From Phyto melanocephala (Eukaryota > Arthropoda > Insecta > Diptera > Rhinophoridae), in contig OW799235.1 of assembly GCA_941918925.1 (NCBI GenBank), forward strand, positions 40,136,701 to 40,200,700: a DNA stretch of 64,000 nucleotides, given 5' to 3'. The translations under genes were made by a program, and so were the position numbers. Position 1 is the first letter of the stretch. Each line of letters starts with the position of its first letter. Below are positions 56,101 to 64,000 of this stretch, piece by piece. The notes below the pieces were generated by a model. That model was not told the origin of the DNA, made no database searches, and was given only the letters and a program-made list of their open reading frames with translations.

Positions 56101-58505
56101 ACAAGTAAGAGCACTATATTCGGCTGTGCCGAATCTTTTATACCCACCACCAATTTTGTGTACATTTAAAGCACAATATTTATTATTTTGTTTATCATTA
56201 TGGATAATCTCTTTATATTAAAATATGTATCACTTTCTTTGTAGAGGGTGGTTAAATTTTAAGGGCCCATGTTGAAGATGAGCCACACAAACAACAAGTT
56301 TTTTTTGCATTTCATTTGACATTTCTCAATCTCAGACCAACTTAAAAGTGGAAAGATACGCAAATGAGCAACGCGTTAAAGTTATTCAGGTTTTTTATAA
56401 AAATGGGCGTTCAAGTCAAAATGCACTTTGTGCAATTCGTAATTCTTTCGATCAACATAATCGTTCAAATTCGTCCACAATCGGGAGAATTGTAAAAAAT
56501 ATTTAAATTTCTGCAAAACAGGTCTGTATAAAATGTGAGAAAATCTGTGAATGCCTTCTTAGTTCGTTGAATGGGAACCATTGCTGTTTTTTGCGATAGT
56601 GTGGCAAAAAAGCAGTCAACATCGACTCATCATCATGCCCAACAATTGACCATCAACATTGTCATTGAAAATTTGGACCATCAGATAGAGGAGTGGCGCC
56701 AAGGATGGGGGGGCCGTTTGGCCGATATTTTGTTAAATACATAATTGAACCGTACAAATGTTATCATTACTAAAAGAAATAATAATAATTTTCTAAATAA
56801 TTTGTGTTTTATTTAAATTCAACATCGGCCCTTGAAATTTAACCACCCTTTATAACTTCGATATGCTACTAAAATGCTTTTGTTAATGTAGACTTTTAGT
56901 AAAATTGGGCGTTGAAGTAGGCATGTCAATAAAGTTTCTGCTAATAAATACAACTTAGACATTTCAATATAGTCCTTTATTTTCCCAAAAACCTTGTCAA
57001 TAGAGAAATTACATGAATTTAAGATAAACTGTTATATGGGAGGTAGGCGTTAAAGTGGGCGTGTAACCAAAATTTTTGGCACAACAATAACATTGATTAG
57101 AAGGATATATGTAGCAAATTTCATCATCATACCTCTAATTTTGAGGGTTTTATAAGCTTTTAAATTTCATTAACGTTAAATAAAGTGAAAAGTGGGCGTT
57201 ATAGTAGGCGTGTCAAAGCTGTTTTTGCTAATGAGTACAACTAAGGTATTTCAATATAGTCCTTTGTTATTCCAAAATCTTTATTAATAGAGGAATTATA
57301 TGAATTTCAGCTAAACCGTTATATGGGAAGTGGGCGTAAAAGTGGGCGTGTCACCTAAGTTTGACCATTATACCTCTAATTTTGGCGGTTTTATGAGCTT
57401 TTAAATTTCATTAACGGTAGATAACGTAAAAAGTGGGCGTTGTAGTAGGCGTGTCAAAGTTGTTTTTGCGAATGAGTACATCTTAGATGTTTCAATATAG
57501 CCCTTTATTATTCCAAAATCTTTATTAATAGAGAAATTATATGAATTTTAGGAAAAACGTTATATGGGAGGTGGGCGTAAAAGTGGGCGTGGCACCTTAA
57601 TTTTCTGGCACAGTAATGAAATTACCTAGGGGGATACACGTAGCAAATTTGATCATCATACCTCTAATTTTGGCCGTTTTATGAGCTTTTAAATTTCATT
57701 AACGGTAGATAACGTGAAAAGTGGGCGTTATAGTAGGCGTGTCAAAATTGTTTTTTCTAATGAGCACAACCTAGACGTTTCAATATAGTCCTTTATTATT
57801 CCAAAATCTATAATAATAGAGAAATTATATGAATTTTGTTTAAAACGTTATATGGGAGGTGGGCGTAAAAGTGGGCGTGGCACATTGATTTTCCGTTACG
57901 AAAAAGCGTTTCACCAAAAAACAAAGTGTGCAAAATTTCAGAGTCGTACATCCAATTTTGTTGCTTTTATGACGTTTTTGTTTTTAAATATACCGAAAAA
58001 TACACTGTGCGGTAAAAATTTTCGTACATTTTGATCGATAACTCCTCTCCTAATGCATAGATTTAGATAATTTTCGGAGAGAAATATTGTTTTTACTCAG
58101 GAAATATATATTCGAAGTTTCATGAGTCTACGTTAATGCGTTTGGACACAATCCCATTTTATTCGGTGTTCGAGGGACACGGTTTTTTCGACCTACTCTT
58201 GCTTTTCGAGCTATAACTCTCTTCCTAATATTCCGATTCAGCGCATTTTCAATACCAAACAAACCTTGTCTATAAGAAAGATTCTGGCAAAATTTGAGCC
58301 CCCTAGCTTTTTCGGTGCGACCTCTATCGTGCTTTCAACAGACGGACAGACGGACAGACGGACGGACATAGCTAGATCATCATCAAATCAAACCCTGATT
58401 CAGAATATATATACTTTATGGGGTCTAAAATGGATATTTCGATGTGTTACAAACGGAATGACAAAATGAATATACCCCCACCATTTTTTTGGTGGCGGGT
58501 ATAAA
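56101..58505 (+). mobile_element. Family A element, near full length
   Basis: It starts 'acaagtaagagcactatatt' with cggctgtgccgaa and 'cttttatacccaccaccaat'. It ends 'gacagacggacagacggacg', 'tactttatggggtctaaaat', 'ggtggcgggtata'. It contains the transposase remnant (56348-56743) and three to four roughly 290-bp units (57000-57900) with 'gttatatgggaggtgggcgt'. Confidence 0.8.
56348..56743 (+). pseudogene. Best-preserved transposase remnant in family A
   Basis: Frame from 56348: VERYANEQRVKVIQVFYKNG, then RSSQNALCAIRNSF, QHNRSNSSTIGRIVKNI, TAA. Further on in another frame: VAKKQSTSTHHHAQQL, which resembles the STS.R.RAQQLGIS second-HTH segment, then directly VIENLDHQI and WGGRLADILLNT with TAA at 56741-56743. 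So two DNA-binding helices and the extreme C-terminus survive and the DDE core is gone. Insect DUF4817/DDE_3 transposase identity is from memory. Confidence 0.55.
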
Positions 58506-58839
58506 AATACACAACCGTGAATAAAAAGTTATTGCTTTAACGCTTTTTTCTTTTAATTTATTTAAATAAAGAAAGAAAAAAATTTGTGACATCTGCAGAC
58601 ACAAATACATAATTGTATAAGTTGCCGCGAAGTTCATATATACCTTATGAATATGTCTGGAGGACAGTTTATTTAATAAGGTATCACTCACCAGTGGTGC
58701 TTAGTTTTTTTTGCAGGTAAATATAAACAACTGGAGCGAATAACGAATTTCGCATAACATAAAGAATTCATATGCAGTGGTTTGTTTCGTTTATTTTTCG
58801 ACCGAAACAGATTCAGAGAAAACTTTAAAGAGTTACTAC

Positions 58840-59680
58840 AACGCATGGTGTAATTACATAAGGTGATAGCGTAAAGGAGAGCAATTTTTGTCTCTCTTTT
58901 TATACCCTTTACCTGTGGTGCACAAGGGTATATATAGCTTTGTCATTCCGTTTGTAATTTCTACAATTTTCATTTCCGACCCCATAAAGTATATATTTTC
59001 TGAAAGCTTATGAATAGAGGAGTCGATTAAGCCCTGACCGTCTGTCCGTCTGTCCGTGTGTTGGTTGAAATCAACTTTTAGAAGCAACTATATGTTCCTC
59101 AGATCTGTATATGGTATCAATCTCTTGGAAATATCCAGGAATGAATCGCTATTGAAATTCAGCACAATCGTCCCATAACTTTCTGAGATATGAGCAAAAA
59201 ACCACGACCACCTCGTTTTTTTTCACAATTACAACAACAACATGTATGTATACATGTAAAAAACATACCAAACAAAAAAAATTACAAAAAAAAAATATTA
59301 AAAATAAGAAAAAAATAATAAAAAAAAACTGCAAAAAAAAATTTTAAAAAAATTTAAAAAAAATAATAAAATATAAATAACATATTAAATAAAATAAAAT
59401 AAAATTTTTTTGGCTCAGCTGGGATTCGATGCCACATTTATTCTAACGTGTACGTATGCACGTATTTTATATTGGATGAATGGTGATACAAACAGTTGTT
59501 ATTGCATGACTACACGTTGTGAAGGGTATATAAGATTCGGCACTGTTACTTGTTTATGTATGCAGTTTGCCAATTTCCGGAGTTGAAATAATTTTTGTAA
59601 ATATGAACTTTAACATACTCCAGAACCCAAAAAAATAGTCAGCTGGGCTGACACCGCCACCTTGTACAAGTGTACCCTGG
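58840..59680. repeat. Family D repeat, copy 2, interrupted by family B
   Basis: The left edge is 'gcatggtgtaattacataag' with 'gtgatagcgtaaa'. The right edge is 'agtcagctgggctgacaccg' with 'gtacaagtgtaccctgg'. A family B copy occupies 58897-59553 between them. Both edges match 13592-14398, though most interior sequence does not. Confidence 0.5.
58897..59553 (-). mobile_element. Family B element nested in family D
   Basis: The left edge is 'tttatacccttt' plus 'acctgtggtgcacaagggta'. The right edge is 'acacgttgtgaagggtatat', aagattcggcac, 'tgttacttgt', with part of the palindrome deleted. The centre is an A-rich tract (59270-59400) next to 'ggctcagctgggattcgatg'. Confidence 0.75.
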
Positions 59681-59978
59681 TACAACGTACATCGACCATG
59701 TTGACGGAAAAGAGTTACGAAAAACGTATGTTTTATTATTGCAAAAAAATCTGATCATATAGCAAGCATTTCTGTAGTGATTTTAATTTAATATACATAA
59801 ATCTAAATTTTAGGTTTTTTAGAAGCCTTGCTGCTTACTGAGCAAGAGGGAATCCAGGGCGAGGAAATAAGGACACAACAAAAAATATTTTTTGATAAGC
59901 CATAGTTTTGGCAGTTATTAAATTAAGCAACCAATTTTCTAATAGTATATGAAATTCTGCTGCACCGATCTTCTTGAA

Positions 59979-60739
59979 ACAAGTAAGAGCGCTATATTCG
60001 GCCGTGCCGAATCTTATATACCCTTCACAACGTGTAGTCATGCAATAACAGTAGTTTGTGTCACCATTCATCCCATATGAAATACGTACATACATATATA
60101 AAAACATCCCATTGTAAAATTATAAATTCACGTATGTATGTTAAAAAAAAGAAAAATAAAAAATAAAAAATTTTTAAAAATATTTAAAAAAAAAATTATT
60201 ATATACATATATAATATATATAAAACAAAAAAAAATAAAAAAAAAAATTAAAAAAAAAATAAAAAAAATTAAAAAAAATAATAATAAATATATAAATAAT
60301 ATATCAAATAAAAAATAAAAAAATTTTTTAAAAAAATTAAAAAAAAAATTTTTTTGGCTCAGCTGGGATTCGATGCCACGTTTTCTCTAACCAGTATACA
60401 CGTTTGTATGTATGTATGTTGTTGTTGTAATGTTGTTTTTGTGAAAAAAAAAATCTAGCTGGTCGTGGTTTTTTGCTCATATCTCAGTTGTTTATGTACC
60501 GATGTTTATGATTTTCAATCCCGAATATTTCTGATATTTTAATACCTTACCCGGGTCCAACCTATGTCGGGGGGCTTCAAAAAGTTGATTTCAACATACA
60601 CACGGACAGACGGACAGGGCTTAATCGACTCCGCTATTCATAAGCTTTCAGAAAATATATACTTTATGGGGTCGGAAATGAAAATTGTAGAAATTTCACA
60701 CGGAATGACAAACCTATATATACCCTTTTTCACTGTGTG
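59979..60739 (+). mobile_element. Family B element, right end fused to family A
   Basis: It starts 'acaagtaagagcgctatatt' with the cggccgtgccgaa palindrome and 'cacaacgtgtagtcatgcaa'. A long A/T tract (60140-60350) is followed by 'ggctcagctgggattcgatg'. It reaches 'ctttttcactgtgtga' at 60739 but lacks the final 'agggtataaaa'. Family A sequence starts at once. Confidence 0.75.
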
Positions 60740-62262
60740 AAAAACGTTTTACCTATTATTCATATAATTTCTCTATTAATAAAGATTTTGGAATAATAAA
60801 GGGCTATATTGAAACATCTAAGTTATACTCATTCGCGAAAGTAACTTTGACACGCCTACTATAACGCCCACTTTTAACGTTATCTACCGTTAATGAAATT
60901 TAAAAGCTCATAAAACCGCCAAAATTAGAGGTATGATGATAAAAGTTGCTACGTATATCCCTCTAGGCAATGTCATTACTGTGCCAGAAAATTAAGGTGC
61001 CACGCCCACTTTTACGCCAACCTCCCATATAACGTTTTACCCAAATTTAATTTAATTTCTCTATTAATATAGATTTTGAAATAATAAAGGGCTATATTGA
61101 AACACCTAAGTTGTACTCATTCGCAAAAATAACTTTGACACGCCTACTATAACGCCCACTTTTCACGTTATTTAACGTTAATGAAATTTAAAAGCTTATA
61201 AAACCCTCAAAATTAGAGGTGTGATGATCAAATTTGCTACGTATATCCTTCTAATCAATGTTACTGTTGTGCCAAAAAGTTAAGGTGACACGCCCACTTT
61301 AACGCCCACCTCCCATATAACGGTTTATCTTAAATTCATGTAATTTCTCTATTGACAAAGTTGTTGGGAAAATAAAGGACTATATTGAAATATCTAAGTT
61401 GTATTTATTAGCAGAAACTTTATTGACACGCCTACTTTAACGCCCACTTTCATTGAAAGACTACATTTACAAAAGCATTTTAGTAGCATTTCGAAGTTAT
61501 AAAGGGTGGTTAAATTTTAAGGACCGATGTTGAATTTAAATAAAACACAAATTATTTAGGATATTGCTATTATTTCTTTTTGTAATTATAATATTTGTAT
61601 TGTTCAATTATGTATTTAACAAAATATCGGCCAAATGGCCCCCCCATCCTTGGCGCCACTCCTCTATCTGATGGTCCAAATTTTCAATGAAAATGTTGAT
61701 GCTCAATTGTTGGGCATGATGATGAGGCGAAGTTGATTGCTCTTTTGCCACGCCACTGCGAAAAACAGCAATGTTTTCCGTTCAACATACTAACAAGGCA
61801 TTTACAGATTTTCTAACACTTTATGCAGACCTGTTTTGCAGAAATTTAAATATTTCTTACAATTCTCCCGATTGTGGACGAATTTGAGCGATTATGTTGA
61901 TCAAAAGAATTACGAAGTGCACAAAATGCGTTTTGATTTGAACGTCCATTTTTATAAAAAACCTGAATAACTTTAAAGCGTTTCTCATTTGCGTATCTTT
62001 CCACAGATCAAATTGAGTAAGCTTGAGATTGAGAAATGTCCAATGAAATGCAGAAAACAAATTTAAAGACTAGGTGTAGTTCACCTTCAACATGGGCCCT
62101 TAAAATTTAACCACCCTCTACAAAGAAAGTGATACATATTTTATTATAAAGAGATTATTCCATAGCGATTAACAAAATAATAAATATTGTGCTTTAAATG
62201 TGCACAAAATTGGTGGTGGGTATAAAAGATTCGGCACAGCCGAATATAGTGCTCTTACTTGT
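60740..62262 (-). mobile_element. Family A copy, left-truncated
   Basis: It contains two to three repeat units (60740-61440), the transposase remnant (61608-62003, minus) and the terminus 'ggtggtgggtataaaagatt', cggcacagccgaa, 'acttgt'. Very similar over its length to 1-1587. Confidence 0.8.
61608..62003 (-). pseudogene. Transposase remnant in family A copy
   Basis: Same HTH start, TAA after the RIV.NI block, internal deletion, and VIENLDHQI-type end as at 933-1329. Minor substitutions only separate the two. Confidence 0.5.
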
Positions 62263-63324
62263 TTTTAATGTACTTAGAGTAAGTTAGTTATTTTTAATAA
62301 ACTAAAAAACTATAAAATAATAAATGTGCTATAGCTTTAGCGAATTTACAAATACTTGAAACAATTAGTACAGGGCAGACGGTTTTTAAAATATAACAGC
62401 CAAATGTATAAAAACTTATAACAGGCTTATAAGTCGTTTTTAAGCAAAATTCACTATTGTTGCATTCATAAACGATTAATAGACTTATAAACCTTTTATA
62501 AACCACTTATAAAATCAAAAATTTTATTGTTTGATTTACCCTTCTTTAAACCAAAAATAAGGCGACATTGCATGTATTTTTTTAAAGAAATTTTGTAAAA
62601 AAAATTTAAGAAAAAGTAATTGAAATATTAAAATTGATGCGATTAACACAATTCGACGTATAGGTAAGTGCCATTTAACAAGAAAATAATAAATTTAACA
62701 TATTTTAAAATAAATTAAATAAAATTAAAAAATATAATAGTGATGTAAGAAAAACGTAAGCAAACTTGTATTCCGAATACTATTCTTATTGTTATTAACA
62801 AAATAGGTAAATAATTAATGTTTGTATTTAAATTTTTGCTCAAACTTTTTCATGTACCAAAGTTATATACTTTTTATTTTTTTGGTGTTCTTTTTGTGCT
62901 TCAATTTTATAAAAAATGTTACATTTACTTGATACCCGGGTAAATCTTATAGTAGTTATGAGCACCACTAACAATAAAATGGCAACTAAATATAAAATTG
63001 TGTTTGTTGTAGGGACGTTGTCACCTGATGTGAATTCGCATTGGTTACAACGAATTCATATTATGAACTTAAAATTACTGTTCTCGTCAACAACTCTTTT
63101 CGTTGCTTCACCTTCTGCGGCTAATCACTGATTTTACTTTTTACCTCCTGTACGTCATCCGACAACTAAACAACAGAGTTGCATCTAGAATTTAACTATC
63201 AATCCTAATGGAACCTATTATATGTTTATACATCATAACAGGGTAACAAAAAATTATGAGAAGTGACTAGATACAATTTGTTCAAACTATAATTTTATGA
63301 TAGCTGATAGATTTGACATTTGTA
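62263..63324. other. No recognisable gene
   Basis: AT-rich sequence with several 'cttataa' blocks near 62400-62510. A 71-codon plus frame at 62916 has no similarity I recognise. Confidence 0.4.
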
Positions 63325-64000
63325 TCAATAGTCACTAATTTCAAAATTCTAGCTTCGCAAACGTTTAAAATACAAAAAGTACCATAAAGATTCCAAAAAG
63401 TACCTTTTTGGTCGCCCATAACATTTTTAGTCTCACCTGGAATCAAAAGGCCTTCATTGTACAATCCTACCTTCATAAACGTAGAATATACAAAAAGTAC
63501 AATAGAAATGCGAAAAAGTACATTTTTAGTCCAAGTTTCCAAGTATCTACATATGTATCAAAATATTTTAATAGACATGATTGAAAGTTAGTAAATCTAC
63601 TCTGTTTTGCATAAAAGTAATAATGTTATAAAAAGTACCAAACCCTTTTCCCTAATTTTTCCCTTTCTACCCTGTTATGAATGTGTTTCAATTTTTACTA
63701 AATTACATAATTTTTTTTGTCTGGTGAAATCTCAATTACAAATTTTGTGAAAATTGGCCGTCTAATTAGGAATCACATAAATTTTCCGGAATTTTCCCCT
63801 TTTTTGTACCTTTTCTGTCCCCAAAAAAGTTTACTTAAATAATTGTTTAAATTCTATTAGAAAATAATAATAAGTGCCGAATTCCTATTGATATTTTTTC
63901 GCGAATTAACTAATTCAGTTTAAATTTTTTTCCTAGCTTTATGTGTTTGAAAGTTACATAGGGTATCAAAAAAGTACAAAATTATAGTTTTACCCGTTTT
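63325..64000 (-). mobile_element. Helitron copy, truncated on the left and cut by the window edge
   Basis: Reverse complement of the Helitron at 18750-20435: 'gtcactaatttcaaaattct', 'cttcgcaaacgtttaaaata', 'aatgtgtttcaattttta', 'ttttccccttttttgtacc'. The CTAG end is absent because homology begins inside the element. The 5' end lies beyond 64000. Confidence 0.75.

Noticed and set aside
62735..62760. Another tagtgatgta hAT-like terminus
   Set aside because: No opposing end or 8-bp duplication found nearby.
62916..63131. 71-codon plus frame MLHLLDTRVNL...
   Set aside because: No homology recognised, no neighbouring exon signal; kept out of the gene list.

Overview
The window is 64 kb of AT-rich eukaryotic DNA. 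I see no intact host gene and nothing bacterial or viral. Short decayed reading frames, INE-1/DINE-1-like repeat termini, canonical Helitron ends, Penelope, Jockey-like and other LINE remnants, and 'gtgggcgtggc' repeat cores point to a higher fly (Diptera, Brachycera). The repeat style suggests a calyptrate such as a blowfly or house-fly relative, but the species is an inference. The stretch looks intergenic or intronic, built by repeated and nested transposon insertion.

Layout. 1-2580: two copies of repeat family A. 3479-4404: a hAT-type MITE with a perfect 8-bp target duplication. 4492 on: a Helitron 3' end. 5571-8505: a decayed Jockey-like LINE (minus). 8885-9807: a Helitron 5'-like end followed by a broken Pif1-type helicase fragment. 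11526-13130: a rearranged Penelope element with RT YVDD and GIY-YIG parts. 13260-13572: a Harbinger-like MITE. 13592-14398: an unnamed repeat (family D). 14855-17536: full family A copy. 18750-20435: Helitron with canonical ends. 20676-21325: LINE 3' fragment. 24313-24920: second hAT-type MITE. 25155-27414: three-level nest (family C containing B containing a Helitron). 27604-30626: full family A copy inverted to the one at 14855. 30699-31503: fold-back A copy. 31504-32085: possible transposon-derived coding remnant. 32830-33366 and 41829-42822: duplicated blocks with minus-strand Helitrons. 34646-36769: two Helitrons head to tail. 37875-38559: pogo-like MITE. 43725-44598: Helitron. 45484-47936: LINE with EN and RT. 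48778-50940: nest of hAT-like, family C and pogo-like MITE. 51060-52600: second Penelope. 53182-55115: family C hosting a tRNA-derived SINE and a TA-flanked MITE. 56101-58505: family A. 58840-59680: family D with nested B. 59979-62262: B fused to A. 63325-64000: Helitron copy running off the window.

The three abundant families A, B and C share one terminus: 'acaagtaagag', then a short palindrome (ttcggc...gccgaa), then 'tataccc'. The other end carries 'ggtataaaa', 'ccccataaagtatatat' and a 'gtccgtctgtccg' run. This layout resembles Drosophila INE-1/DINE-1, which are regarded as non-autonomous Helentron relatives. Family A additionally carries a decayed transposase (paired-like HTH start and C-terminal end, middle deleted), with the same in-frame stop in all copies checked. 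None of the coding remnants looks functional.
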